A stretch of DNA of 64,000 bases from Enterobacter ludwigii. Lineage in GTDB: Bacteria; Pseudomonadota; Gammaproteobacteria; Enterobacterales; Enterobacteriaceae. The position numbers and the translations under genes were made by a program. The stretch's first letter is position 1. Each line of letters begins with the position of its first letter. Positions 11,836 to 22,105 of the stretch are shown piece after piece. Location: positions 744,001 to 808,000 of the forward strand of contig NZ_CP017279.1 of assembly GCF_001750725.1 (NCBI RefSeq), given 5' to 3'. Below the pieces are notes generated by a model that saw only the letters and a list, made by a program, of their open reading frames with translations, was not told the origin of the DNA and did no database searches.

Positions 11836-12984
11836 ATGACCATCTATACCCGGCCAGTGCTTTTATTGCTCTGTGGCCTGCTTCTGCTGACCCTGGCGAT
11901 CGCAGTGTTAAATACGCTCGTCCCGCTGTGGCTCGCTCATGAAAACTTACCGACCTGGCAGGTGGGTATGGTCAGCTCGTCCTTTTTTACCGGCAACCTG
12001 CTGGGTACGCTGGTTACAGGAAGCCTGATTAAACGCTTTGGTTTTAACCGCAGCTATTATCTGGCCTCGCTGCTCTTCGCTGTCGGATGTGCCGGGCTGG
12101 GCCTGATGGTCGGCTTCTGGAGCTGGATGGTATGGCGCTTTATCGCCGGAGTGGGTTGCGCGATGATTTGGGTGGTGGTTGAAAGCGCGCTGATGTGCAG
12201 CGGCACGTCACGTAACCGCGGACGCCTGCTGGCAGCCTATATGATGGTTTATTACATCGGTACCGTGCTTGGTCAACTGATGGTGAGCAAACTGCCAACC
12301 GACCTGATGAGCGTTCTGCCGTGGGTGACGGGAATGGTGCTGGCGGCAATCCTGCCGCTGCTCTTTACGCGCATTGTGAGCCAGAACAGCGAACACCAGG
12401 AAGCAACCCACGTCTGGCCAATGCTGAGACTGCGTCAGGCGCGCCTTGGGGTTAACGGCTGTATTATCTCCGGAATTGTGCTTGGTTCACTGTATGGCCT
12501 GATGCCGCTTTATCTGAACCATCAGGGCGTCAGCGATTCCGGGATTGGGTTCTGGATGGCGGTGATGGTGAGTGCGGGGATTGTCGGTCAGTGGCCGATT
12601 GGACGCCTGGCCGATCGCTTTGGTCGCCTGCTGGTGCTGCGTGTTCAGGTTTTCGTGGTGATCATGGGCTGTCTCGCCATGCTCAGCAATGCGGCGATGG
12701 CGCCTGCGCTGTTTATTCTGGGTGCCGCAGGTTTTACGCTCTATCCGGTCGCGATGGCCTGGGCCTGTGAGAAAGTTGAACACCACCAGTTAGTGGCAAT
12801 GAACCAGGCGTTGTTACTGAGCTATACCATCGGCAGCCTGCTGGGACCGACCTTTACCGCGATGCTGATGCAGAATTACTCCGACAATTTGCTGTTTATT
12901 ATGATCGCCAGCGTATCGTTTATTTATCTCTTAATGCTGCTGCGCAAAGTGGGAGAACACCCGACGCCTGTGGCGCATGCCTGA
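11836..12984 (+). CDS. ycaD: MFS transporter YcaD
   Basis: Inner-membrane major facilitator transporter of unknown substrate. The 382 residues, the same length as E. coli YcaD, show about twelve hydrophobic segments in two six-helix halves. The loop between helices 2 and 3 has [14 protein letters not shown], and the second half repeats it as [13 protein letters not shown], the usual MFS motif A pattern. A charged central loop lies near 185-205. The ribosome binding site is weak. It stands alone between two terminators, so the context gives no clue to its substrate. Confidence 0.92.
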   Translation: MTIYTRPVLLLLCGLLLLTLAIAVLNTLVPLWLAHENLPTWQVGMVSSSFFTGNLLGTLVTGSLIKRFGFNRSYYLASLLFAVGCAGLGLMVGFWSWMVWRFIAGVGCAMIWVVVESALMCSGTSRNRGRLLAAYMMVYYIGTVLGQLMVSKLPTDLMSVLPWVTGMVLAAILPLLFTRIVSQNSEHQEATHVWPMLRLRQARLGVNGCIISGIVLGSLYGLMPLYLNHQGVSDSGIGFWMAVMVSAGIVGQWPIGRLADRFGRLLVLRVQVFVVIMGCLAMLSNAAMAPALFILGAAGFTLYPVAMAWACEKVEHHQLVAMNQALLLSYTIGSLLGPTFTAMLMQNYSDNLLFIMIASVSFIYLLMLLRKVGEHPTPVAHA

Positions 12985-12990
12985 TTAATA

Positions 12991-13017
12991 AAAAGCCAGT
13001 CGATGACTGGCTTTTTT
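12991..13017 (+). terminator. ycaD terminator
   Basis: AAAGCCAGTC and GACTGGCTTT pair around a three-base loop and run into six T, just after the ycaD stop. Confidence 0.92.
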
Positions 13018-13046
13018 GTCCCCATCACATATAAGACTTTTACGTA

Positions 13047-13074
13047 TTGTTTGTTTATTGCACCAGGCGATAAT
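13047..13074 (+). promoter_or_regulatory. Candidate promoter of the cigR-like gene
   Basis: TTGTTT at 13047-13052 and GATAAT at 13069-13074 are 16 bases apart, 33 bases before the start codon. The -35 is weak. Since ycaD ends in its own terminator, the gene should need a promoter in this 90-base gap. Confidence 0.4.
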
Positions 13075-13107
13075 TCAGGTGAGTTATATCACTAAAAGGC
13101 AACAATC

Positions 13108-13629
13108 ATGTCTACTCGTCGTTTTACCACTACCGCTCTGGCAGTAGTGTTGTCTTTAACGTTTGCTGCAGCTCCGGTCATGGCTAACCCGGGTAACGGG
13201 AATGGCAGTGGTCACGGGAACAGTGGCGGACAAGGTAATGGCGGCAGTCACGGCAATTCCGGTAGTCATGGCAACGGAAATTCCGGTACCCACGGTAATA
13301 AACAAAATAACGGTCAGGAAAATCCAGGTAAATCGAATAAAAGCGTCAGTGACGATGTCGACGCCCGTGTGAGCTTCGATCATGCCCGTCACCTGGCACT
13401 CAATTACGGCTTAACAGGTTATGAGTCACTGCCTCCGGGTATTGCGAAAAACCTTGCACGCGGTAAACCGCTCCCTCCGGGCATTGCGAAGAAAACCGTG
13501 CCGGCTTCTATGCTGGGCCAGCTTCCTTCCTATCCTGGCTATGAATGGCGTGTCGTCGGTGACGATCTGGTCTTAATTGCGCTGAGTACTGCGGTTGTGA
13601 CCACCATTATTAATGGCGTCTTCAGATAA
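13108..13629 (+). CDS. CigR-like (RcnB-type) exported protein
   Basis: Small exported protein resembling the CigR anti-virulence family. The 173 residues have a Sec signal peptide (cleavage probably after Ala26, VMA before NPG) and a Gly/Asn/Ser/His-rich low-complexity region at 27-73. A basic-acidic segment follows, then a C-terminal RcnB-like part (about 106-171) with LPPGIAK occurring twice, at 108-114 and 122-128, and the end PGYEWRVVGDDLVLIA plus a hydrophobic tail at 153-170 that may insert in a membrane. In Salmonella CigR is encoded in SPI-3 and restrains virulence; no secretion system is present here, so the role is unknown. The gene sits where E. coli has ycaM/ycaN/ycaK. AAAGGCAAC precedes the ATG. 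Confidence 0.75.
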   Translation: MSTRRFTTTALAVVLSLTFAAAPVMANPGNGNGSGHGNSGGQGNGGSHGNSGSHGNGNSGTHGNKQNNGQENPGKSNKSVSDDVDARVSFDHARHLALNYGLTGYESLPPGIAKNLARGKPLPPGIAKKTVPASMLGQLPSYPGYEWRVVGDDLVLIALSTAVVTTIINGVFR

Positions 13630-13634
13630 TATAA

Positions 13635-13662
13635 AAAAGGCCCGGTTCTCACCGGGCCTTTT
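13635..13662. terminator. Bidirectional terminator between cigR-like gene and pflA
   Basis: AAAAGGCCCGGT and ACCGGGCCTTTT form a 12-base-pair stem with a TCTC loop. The flanking A and T runs let it work on both strands, for the cigR-like gene and for pflA, whose stop codon is at 13664-13666. Confidence 0.93.
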
Positions 13663-13663
13663 C

Positions 13664-14404
13664 TTAATACATTACCTTGTGGCCGTACTGTTCAAGAATA
13701 CCTTTCACGCGTTCCATCGTCTCTTTCTTCGGCGGCTTAACGCCATCGAGTTTATATTCTTCGCCCATGGCGACCCACTTGTGTTTACCCAGTTCGTGGT
13801 AGGGCAGAAGCTCAATTTTCTCAACGTTGCCCATATCGCGGGTAAATTCTCCCAGCCGATGCGCGGAATCGTCATCATCTGACCAGCCAGGTACAACAAC
13901 ATAGCGGATCCAGGTTTTGATGCATTTCCCGGAGATGTATTTGGCGAACTCCAGCGTACGGTGGTTGGAAACACCCACCAGATTCTGGTGGATCTCATCG
14001 TTCATCTGTTTGAGATCGAGCATCACCAGGTCGGTGACGTCGAGCAGTTCATCAATGACCGGATCGTAGCGGCGGACAAAACCGTTTGTATCGAGACAGG
14101 TATGAATGCCTTCTTTGCGGCAGGCGCGGAACCAGTCGCGCACGAATTCGGCCTGCAGAATGGCTTCACCGCCGGAAGCGGTTACGCCGCCGCCGGATGC
14201 GTTCATAAAGTGACGATAGGTCACCACCTCTTTCATCAGTTCTTCGACGGTCACTTCTTTGCCACCGTGCGTATCCCAGGTGTCACGGTTATGGCAGTAA
14301 AGGCAGCGCATCAGGCAGCCCTGGAAAAAGGTGATAAAGCGGATACCCGGGCCATCGACAGTGCCACAGGATTCAAAGGAGTGAATGCGACCAATAATTG
14401 ACAT
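13664..14404 (-). CDS. pflA: Pyruvate formate-lyase activating enzyme
   Basis: Radical SAM enzyme that makes the glycyl radical on PflB under anoxic conditions, using an [4Fe-4S] cluster and S-adenosylmethionine. The cluster motif CLMRCLYC uses Cys30, Cys34 and Cys37. The substrate-side GGG and ASGGE motifs follow near 80-96. The frame stays open 18 codons further upstream, but the ATG at 14404 gives [12 protein letters not shown], the family's usual start, with GGAG about ten bases upstream; length is 246. It lies 204 bases after pflB on the same strand, behind a terminator, so it probably has some promoter of its own. Confidence 0.96.
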   Translation of the reverse strand: MSIIGRIHSFESCGTVDGPGIRFITFFQGCLMRCLYCHNRDTWDTHGGKEVTVEELMKEVVTYRHFMNASGGGVTASGGEAILQAEFVRDWFRACRKEGIHTCLDTNGFVRRYDPVIDELLDVTDLVMLDLKQMNDEIHQNLVGVSNHRTLEFAKYISGKCIKTWIRYVVVPGWSDDDDSAHRLGEFTRDMGNVEKIELLPYHELGKHKWVAMGEEYKLDGVKPPKKETMERVKGILEQYGHKVMY

Positions 14405-14541
14405 TGCGGTGATATCTCCAGCATCGGCCCGTCCGGGGCCTGTGTATGCACAGCTCAAAACCGGCTGTGTTTAAGTCTGTTTTGGCTGTTATCCATAGAG
14501 TATAGATAGCGGACAAAAGAGACTGTGATGGAGAGAGTGTT

Positions 14542-14569
14542 AAAAAGGCCCCACGTATGTGGAGCCTTT
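14542..14569 (-). terminator. pflB terminator
   Basis: Read on the minus strand, AAAGGCTCCAC pairs with GTGGGGCCTTT around ATAC (one mismatch) and a T-run follows. It lies about 40 bases after the pflB stop and separates pflB from pflA. The remaining pflB-pflA spacer contains no other gene. Confidence 0.8.
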
Positions 14570-14608
14570 ATTGTACGCCTTTTAACGCGTGATTTCAGCC
14601 AATTCCAC

Positions 14609-16891
<2,283 letters not shown>

Positions 16892-16942
16892 GTAACACCT
16901 ACCTTCTTAAGTGGATTTTTTATTTACTGCCTGAGATAACCA

Positions 16943-17800
16943 TCAATGATGGTCGTCGCCACGCAGGTAAATGACCCAGTATGTCAACCCAACTAATAGA
17001 CCCCCACCGATAATGTTCCCGATAGTGACAGGGATCAGGTTATCAGTAATGAAATTCATAATAGTCAGGTGAGAGAAACTTTCCGGGGTTGAACCAACAG
17101 CAGTCCAGAACTCCGGGCTTGCAAAGTTGCGGATTACAATTCCCATGGGGATCATAAACATGTTCGCAATACTGTGCTCGAAGCCGCTGGCAACAAACAT
17201 CGCAACCGGCAGAACCATAATCATGGCTTTATCCATCAGGCTACGACCCGAGTAGCTCATCCAGACAGCCAGGCAGACCATCAGGTTAGCGAGGATGCCG
17301 AGAGCAACGGCTTCGATAAATGTGTGGTGCATTTTGTGGTCTGCGGTCTGCAGGACGTTGAGTCCCCAGCCACCGTTGGCGGTCATATACTCGCCAGAGA
17401 GCCACATCAACAGAACAAAGAGCAGACAGCCAATCAGGTTGCCAACATAGACATTAAGCCAGTTGCGCGCCAGTTGACCCCAGGTAATTCTTCCGCTGGC
17501 TTTTGCCACGACAATCAACACTGTAGAAGTGAAGAGGTCGGCGCCGCAGATGACGCAAAGAATCAGTCCCAGTGAGAAGCAAATACCGCCAATCAGTTTC
17601 GCCATGCCGAAAGGCATGGCGGCAGTACCGGTGGTGGCAGTGATGTAGAAGACAAACGCGATAGAGATGAACACACCAGCCGTGATCGCCAGATAGAACG
17701 TCTTCATCGGGTGTTTCGTTGCTTTATAGACACCCGCTTCTTCGGCAACTTTGGCCATAGCAGCTGGGAGTAAAAGATCAAAAGGGTTGTCAGCTTTCAC
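16943..17800 (-). CDS. focA: Formate channel FocA
   Basis: Pentameric formate/nitrite-family channel in the inner membrane that moves the formate made by PflB. The 285 residues contain six main hydrophobic segments. The GFEHSIAN motif holds the gating histidine (His209 in E. coli numbering), and the N-terminal MKADNPFDLL helix is the part reported to contact PflB. The frame is open 14 codons further upstream, but the GTG at 17800 has AGAGAG upstream and gives the conserved N-terminus. First gene of focA-pflB. Confidence 0.95.
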   Translation of the reverse strand: MKADNPFDLLLPAAMAKVAEEAGVYKATKHPMKTFYLAITAGVFISIAFVFYITATTGTAAMPFGMAKLIGGICFSLGLILCVICGADLFTSTVLIVVAKASGRITWGQLARNWLNVYVGNLIGCLLFVLLMWLSGEYMTANGGWGLNVLQTADHKMHHTFIEAVALGILANLMVCLAVWMSYSGRSLMDKAMIMVLPVAMFVASGFEHSIANMFMIPMGIVIRNFASPEFWTAVGSTPESFSHLTIMNFITDNLIPVTIGNIIGGGLLVGLTYWVIYLRGDDHH

Positions 17801-17825
17801 ACTAACTCTCTCTTTATTAAGTCGG

Positions 17826-17874
17826 CGACGAGATACTAACAAAGCATTATAGAAGAGAAATTGATATAGATCAT
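17826..17874 (-). promoter_or_regulatory. focA-pflB FNR-dependent promoter
   Basis: TTGAT-ATAG-ATCAT at 17861-17874 is one base from a perfect FNR box. On the minus strand, TAGTAT at 17838-17833 is a good -10, and the implied start at about 17826 places the FNR box centre near -41.5. This is the same class II geometry as at dmsA. The start is about 25 bases before the focA GTG. E. coli has several more pfl promoters further upstream; those are not resolved here. Confidence 0.8.
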
Positions 17875-18125
17875 ATCTCGCCTGGCTTATAGGCCCGCAA
17901 TGTGTATGGATTTACAGCAAAAGCGGAGTAAGTATTTGATTATCCGTATAAAAATAAATTTTAAAAGTTATGAAAAGAGTTGAATTATTTCTTTCGGCCA
18001 CCTCTGCAACAGTTAATTAATATGGAGTAATTACCATAAAAAGTAACAGTAAAGCCCAGGTAAATATTATTATATTTACCCATATTTAACTTTATTATTA
18101 CAATCAACAGTCATTGCCGAAAAAA
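17875..18125 (-). promoter_or_regulatory. AT-rich upstream control region of focA-pflB
   Basis: This is the rest of the 405-base gap between ycaO and focA and holds no gene. It is very AT-rich. GTTAATTAA at 18012-18020 equals the first nine bases of the ArcA box I know from E. coli, and ArcA is an established activator of pfl. Extra promoters and IHF sites are expected from E. coli, but I could not place them convincingly. Confidence 0.45.
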
Positions 18126-18126
18126 T

Positions 18127-18154
18127 AAAAAACGGGGCAATGAAATTGCCCCGT
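18127..18154 (-). terminator. ycaO terminator
   Basis: On the minus strand, ACGGGGCAA pairs with TTGCCCCGT around a five-base loop and six T follow. It lies about 50 bases past the ycaO stop. Confidence 0.92.
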
Positions 18155-18205
18155 AATATAGCCCAGACGATTGAATACGCCTACAGCTGATAATGTTATA
18201 TGCGC

Positions 18206-19966
18206 TTATTTTGACCAGTAAGCGGATTTCGCCTTCTGCAATTTTTCATACGCTTTCAGCAGAGACTGATGTGCCGGGAAGGCTTTCAGGTCACTATCCA
18301 CAGCCTGAAGACCATAGAACGGCGCTTCACCGCTCAGCGCTGCGCTGGCGGCTTCAACGGCGTCAGCACCGTACATGCGAACAAACGCATTCAGGTATTG
18401 CAGCGGCTGACGATCTTCTTCCTGCGCGAGAAGCAGCAGGGTTTGCAGGCAGCGATAGTAGTTAGTGCGCTCGGCAGAGAAGACAGACTGGTTAAACTCC
18501 ATAGTCCACTCGGTCCAGGCCAGAGCCTGATCCAGATCGCCGCCAGCCAGAGCCAGCATTGCTTTCAGCTCACCAATACGCAGGGTATACCAGCCGTTAT
18601 CTTTACCGGTCGCCAGACCCAGCAGCTCGCGTACGCGGGTGAAGTCATCATGGCCTTCTTCGTCCAGTTGCGCGATCAGGTTCAGGTAATCTTCTTTTTC
18701 CCATTCGCTGCCCGGCAAGGCCAGCAGGGTTTCACGCAGGTGCGCGCCCATGCTGTTGTTCGCCAGCCACAGATCTTCTGCCGGATAGATGTCGGACATG
18801 CCCGGCACCAGAATGCGGCAGGCGTACACGCCTAGGTGTTCGTAGTCAGCGATGTAGACTTCTTTATCTTCCGCCTTAAAGATAGCCATCAGCGTGGCGA
18901 ACTCTTCTTCGGTGGTACCTGCAAAGCTCCAGTCGACGAACGGATAGTCCGCGTCCTGCTTAAACAGATCCCAGGAGATCAAACCGCTGGAGTCGATGAA
19001 GTGGGTTTCAAGGTTGGTGTGCTCGGCCACTTCTTCATCGTCAAAGGTCGGTGGCGTAAACACGTCCAGATCTTTCAGGCCACGGCCCTGCAGTAACTCG
19101 GTGACGGTACGCTCCAGCGCTACGCCAAAGTCAGGGTGCGCGCCGAAGGAGGCGAAGCAGGTTCCGTTTTCAGGATTAAACAGCACCACACAGATAACCG
19201 GGTATTTACCGCCCAGCGAGCCGTCATAGGCAAAGATTGGGAAACCTTCCACTTCCAGCCTGGCAATGGATTCCACCACGCCCGGGTAGCGCGCCAGCAC
19301 GTCAGCCGGAATTTCAGGCAGGCTGATGGATTCGGCAATGATGCGGTTTTTAATGTGGCGTTCGAAGACTTCAGACAGCCCCTGTACGCGCGCTTCATTA
19401 CGGGTATTACCGGCAGACATACCGTTGGACACATACAGGTTGCCAACGATGTTCATCGGGATATAGACGGTCTGCTCATCAGACAGACGCGTGAACGGCA
19501 GGGCGCAGATACCACGATCCTCATTGCCGGACTGCAGATCGATCAGCATGCTGGCGGTCAGTTCGTTTTCCGGATCGTAGAACGCACGCAGACGCGCGTC
19601 GAGAATGCCTTCCGGCAGCGCGTCGTCTTCAGGCAGCGGGAACCATTTTTCGTTCGGATAGTGCACAAACGGGCCGTTGGCGATGGTTTCACCCAGCCAG
19701 AAATCGGCGAAGAAATAGTTGGTCGACAGACGTTCAAAATACTCACCCAGCGCAGAGGCCAGTGCCGCTTTTTTTGTCGCGCCTTTACCATTGGTAAAGC
19801 ACAGGGCACACTCTTTATCGCGAATATGCACGGACCAGACATGAGGCACCGGGTTGAGCCAGGAGGCTTCTTCGATATTAAAGCCCAGGTCGGTCAGTTT
19901 CTGCTGGAAGCGAGCGATGGAATCTTCCAGAGCGGCGTCTTTGCCGGGGATAAACGTTTGAGTCAT
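18206..19966 (-). CDS. ycaO: YcaO, accessory factor for ribosomal protein S12 methylthiolation
   Basis: Founding member of the YcaO family. In E. coli it binds and hydrolyses ATP and aids RimO-dependent beta-methylthiolation of ribosomal protein S12, although the mechanism is unclear. The 586 residues show the YcaO domain (about 50-400) with conserved stretches such as GKGATKKAALASALGEYFER and SAGNTRNEARVQGLSEVFER, followed by a helical TPR-like C-terminus. There is no neighbouring peptide substrate, so this is not a RiPP cyclodehydratase locus. The frame extends 82 codons upstream, but MTQTFIPGKDA from the ATG at 19966 is the conserved start. Confidence 0.94.
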   Translation of the reverse strand: MTQTFIPGKDAALEDSIARFQQKLTDLGFNIEEASWLNPVPHVWSVHIRDKECALCFTNGKGATKKAALASALGEYFERLSTNYFFADFWLGETIANGPFVHYPNEKWFPLPEDDALPEGILDARLRAFYDPENELTASMLIDLQSGNEDRGICALPFTRLSDEQTVYIPMNIVGNLYVSNGMSAGNTRNEARVQGLSEVFERHIKNRIIAESISLPEIPADVLARYPGVVESIARLEVEGFPIFAYDGSLGGKYPVICVVLFNPENGTCFASFGAHPDFGVALERTVTELLQGRGLKDLDVFTPPTFDDEEVAEHTNLETHFIDSSGLISWDLFKQDADYPFVDWSFAGTTEEEFATLMAIFKAEDKEVYIADYEHLGVYACRILVPGMSDIYPAEDLWLANNSMGAHLRETLLALPGSEWEKEDYLNLIAQLDEEGHDDFTRVRELLGLATGKDNGWYTLRIGELKAMLALAGGDLDQALAWTEWTMEFNQSVFSAERTNYYRCLQTLLLLAQEEDRQPLQYLNAFVRMYGADAVEAASAALSGEAPFYGLQAVDSDLKAFPAHQSLLKAYEKLQKAKSAYWSK

Positions 19967-20064
19967 GGCGTTCACTTTTATCGTACGTAAAGCGCGCAAT
20001 GATACGGGTTTTGCGTGACAGGTGCTATCTTCGGCGAAAATAAAAGACTCGACTATGCTTACAG

Positions 20065-20079
20065 ACAGTAACTTACTGT
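20065..20079 (+). promoter_or_regulatory. Palindrome in the ycaO-ycaP divergent gap
   Basis: ACAGTA-ACT-TACTGT is a perfect six-base inverted repeat with a three-base centre, 14 bases before the ycaP start. It lies in the 127-base gap between divergent ycaO and ycaP, so it could be an operator or an mRNA hairpin near the ribosome binding site. No regulator is assigned. Confidence 0.4.
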
Positions 20080-20093
20080 TAAGGCATAGAAAA

Positions 20094-20786
20094 ATGAAAG
20101 CATTTGATCTCCAGCGGATGGCGTTTGATAAAGTTCCTCCCGAATTTTTGGGCGAAGTGGCCCTGCGCAGCCTGTATACCTTTGTATTGGTCTTTCTGTT
20201 TCTCAAAATCACCGGGCGGCGTGGCGTCCGGCAGATGTCCCTCTTTGAGGTGCTGATTATTCTGACGCTGGGTTCAGCGGCGGGGGATGTCGCCTTTTAC
20301 GACGATGTGCCGATGGTGCCGGTCTTTATCGTTTTTGTCTCACTGGCGCTACTTTACCGGCTTGTCATGTGGCTGATGTCGAAAAGTGAAAAGCTGGAAG
20401 ATCTTCTCGAAGGGAAGCCGGTGGTTATCGTCGAGAACGGGCGGCTGGCCTGGGAAAATGTACAGAGTGCCAACATGACCGAGTTCGAGTTTTTTATGGA
20501 ACTGCGTCTGAATAGCGTTGAACAACTCGGGCAGGTACGGCTGGCAATCATGGAAACGAACGGACAAATCAGCGTCTATTACTATGCTGACGACGAGGTG
20601 AAGCCGGGGCTCTGTATTCTGCCGGATATGCTTATTGAGCGTTTCACGACCGTGCCTGAGTCAGGCGAATATGCCTGTATAAGATGTAGCCATGTTGTGG
20701 CGATGCAGCCGGGCGATCATCAATTATGTCCCCGCTGTACAAATCCGGAATGGACGAAGGTTAGCCGGGCCAAACGCCTTACCTGA
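20094..20786 (+). CDS. ycaP: DUF421 (YetF-type) membrane protein YcaP
   Basis: Inner-membrane protein of unknown function. The 230 residues have three hydrophobic segments in the first 100, a conserved KITGRRGVRQMS loop and the motif LTLGSAAGDVAFYDD. A soluble YetF-type domain follows, and the C-terminus has two CxxC-like pairs (CIRC near 196, CPRC near 213) that look like a zinc ribbon. The open frame begins 24 codons earlier, but the ATG at 20094 gives MKAFDLQRMAFDK, the family start, with AAGGC upstream. Divergent from ycaO. Confidence 0.9.
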   Translation: MKAFDLQRMAFDKVPPEFLGEVALRSLYTFVLVFLFLKITGRRGVRQMSLFEVLIILTLGSAAGDVAFYDDVPMVPVFIVFVSLALLYRLVMWLMSKSEKLEDLLEGKPVVIVENGRLAWENVQSANMTEFEFFMELRLNSVEQLGQVRLAIMETNGQISVYYYADDEVKPGLCILPDMLIERFTTVPESGEYACIRCSHVVAMQPGDHQLCPRCTNPEWTKVSRAKRLT

Positions 20787-20832
20787 CAGCCATATTGTCG
20801 GTTTTGCCGCAGAGAGGTGGCAGATTGTATTG

Positions 20833-20848
20833 TGTGACGCGGGACACA
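20833..20848 (+). promoter_or_regulatory. CRP-like site upstream of serC
   Basis: TGTGA-CGCGGG-ACACA differs by one base from the CRP core TGTGA-N6-TCACA. The E. coli serC-aroA operon is reported to be repressed by CRP and activated by Lrp, which fits a site just upstream of the promoter region. Binding is inferred. Confidence 0.55.
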
Positions 20849-20874
20849 TTTCACCGGTCATAAGTTTTAGACAT

Positions 20875-20903
20875 TGCGGCGCGTGTCACTGAATGATAAA
20901 ACC
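20875..20903 (+). promoter_or_regulatory. Candidate serC promoter
   Basis: TTGCGG at 20875-20880 and TAAAAC at 20898-20903 are 17 bases apart, about 45 bases before the serC start and just downstream of the CRP-like site. Both hexamers are only moderate matches. Confidence 0.4.
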
Positions 20904-20948
20904 GATATCCACAGTTATAACTTATTGCTTTTAGCGTGGTGAGGGGAA

Positions 20949-22037
20949 ATGGCTCAAGTCTTTAATTTCAGTTCAGGTCCGGCGATGTTGCCGGCAGACG
21001 TGCTTAAACAGGCTCAACAGGAACTTTGTGACTGGAACGGTCTGGGTACGTCGGTGATGGAAATCAGCCACCGTGGTAAAGAGTTTATTCAGGTGGCGGA
21101 AGAGGCAGAAAAGGATTTTCGCGATCTGCTGAACATTCCCTCAAACTACAAAGTTTTGTTCTGCCACGGCGGTGGCCGCGGTCAGTTTGCTGGCGTCCCG
21201 CTGAATATCCTCGGCGACAAAACCACGGCAGACTACGTTGATGCGGGTTACTGGGCGGCAAGTGCGGTTAAAGAAGCCAAAAAGTACTGCTCGCCAAATG
21301 TTATCGACGCCAAAATTACCGTTGATGGCCTGCGTGCCGTGAAGCCGATGAGCGAATGGCAGCTCTCTGATAACGCTGCGTACCTGCACTATTGCCCAAA
21401 TGAAACCATCGACGGGATTGCCATCGACGAGACCCCGAACTTCGGTAAAGACGTCGTGGTTGCTGCCGATTTCTCCTCTACCATTTTGTCCGCGCCAATT
21501 GACGTCAGCCGTTACGGTGTTATCTATGCGGGTGCGCAGAAAAATATCGGCCCGGCGGGTTTGACGATCGTCATCGTGCGCGAAGATTTGCTGGGTAAAG
21601 CCCATCAGTCTTGCCCGTCTATTCTGGATTATACGGTCCTCAACGATAACGACTCCATGTTCAACACCCCCCCTACGTTTGCCTGGTACCTCTCTGGCCT
21701 GGTCTTTAAATGGCTCAAGCAAAACGGCGGCGTGGCGCAGATGGACAAAATCAATCAGCAGAAAGCCGACCTGCTGTATGGCGTGATCGATAAGAGCGAT
21801 TTCTACCGTAACGATGTCGCGAAAGCTAACCGTTCGCGTATGAATGTGCCGTTCCAGCTGGCGGACAGCAACCTGGATAAAGTCTTCCTTGAAGCGTCCT
21901 TCGCTGCAGGCCTGCATGCGCTGAAAGGCCACCGTGTTGTAGGCGGTATGCGTGCCTCTATCTATAACGCGATGCCGCTGGAAGGGGTTAAAACCCTGAC
22001 CGATTTCATGATCGACTTCGAACGTCGCCACGGTTAA
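20949..22037 (+). CDS. serC: Phosphoserine aminotransferase
   Basis: PLP enzyme that converts 3-phosphohydroxypyruvate to phosphoserine for serine synthesis and also acts in pyridoxal phosphate synthesis. The 362 residues equal the E. coli enzyme. The PLP lysine is in [10 protein letters not shown] (about Lys198), and the GHGGGRGQ-like phosphate-binding stretch appears as [13 protein letters not shown] near 73-85. GAGGGGAA lies directly before the ATG. First gene of serC-aroA; an intercistronic hairpin separates it from aroA. Confidence 0.97.
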   Translation: MAQVFNFSSGPAMLPADVLKQAQQELCDWNGLGTSVMEISHRGKEFIQVAEEAEKDFRDLLNIPSNYKVLFCHGGGRGQFAGVPLNILGDKTTADYVDAGYWAASAVKEAKKYCSPNVIDAKITVDGLRAVKPMSEWQLSDNAAYLHYCPNETIDGIAIDETPNFGKDVVVAADFSSTILSAPIDVSRYGVIYAGAQKNIGPAGLTIVIVREDLLGKAHQSCPSILDYTVLNDNDSMFNTPPTFAWYLSGLVFKWLKQNGGVAQMDKINQQKADLLYGVIDKSDFYRNDVAKANRSRMNVPFQLADSNLDKVFLEASFAAGLHALKGHRVVGGMRASIYNAMPLEGVKTLTDFMIDFERRHG

Positions 22038-22052
22038 TCACGTTGTTTTCAC

Positions 22053-22078
22053 CCCCGTAGCCCTGCTGCGGGGTTTTT
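22053..22078 (+). terminator. serC-aroA intercistronic terminator (partial)
   Basis: CCCCGTAG and CTGCGGGG pair (one G-U) around CCCTG, followed by five T. It lies inside the serC-aroA operon, so it probably stops only part of transcription and lowers aroA expression relative to serC, as reported for the E. coli operon. Confidence 0.8.
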
Positions 22079-22105
22079 ATTATGTTGAGTTGAGAGTTAA
22101 GTTTC

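Noticed and set aside
18206..19966. ycaO considered as part of a peptide-modifying (RiPP) cluster
   Set aside because: No precursor peptide, dehydrogenase or transporter lies nearby. The protein matches the E. coli YcaO type linked to S12 modification.
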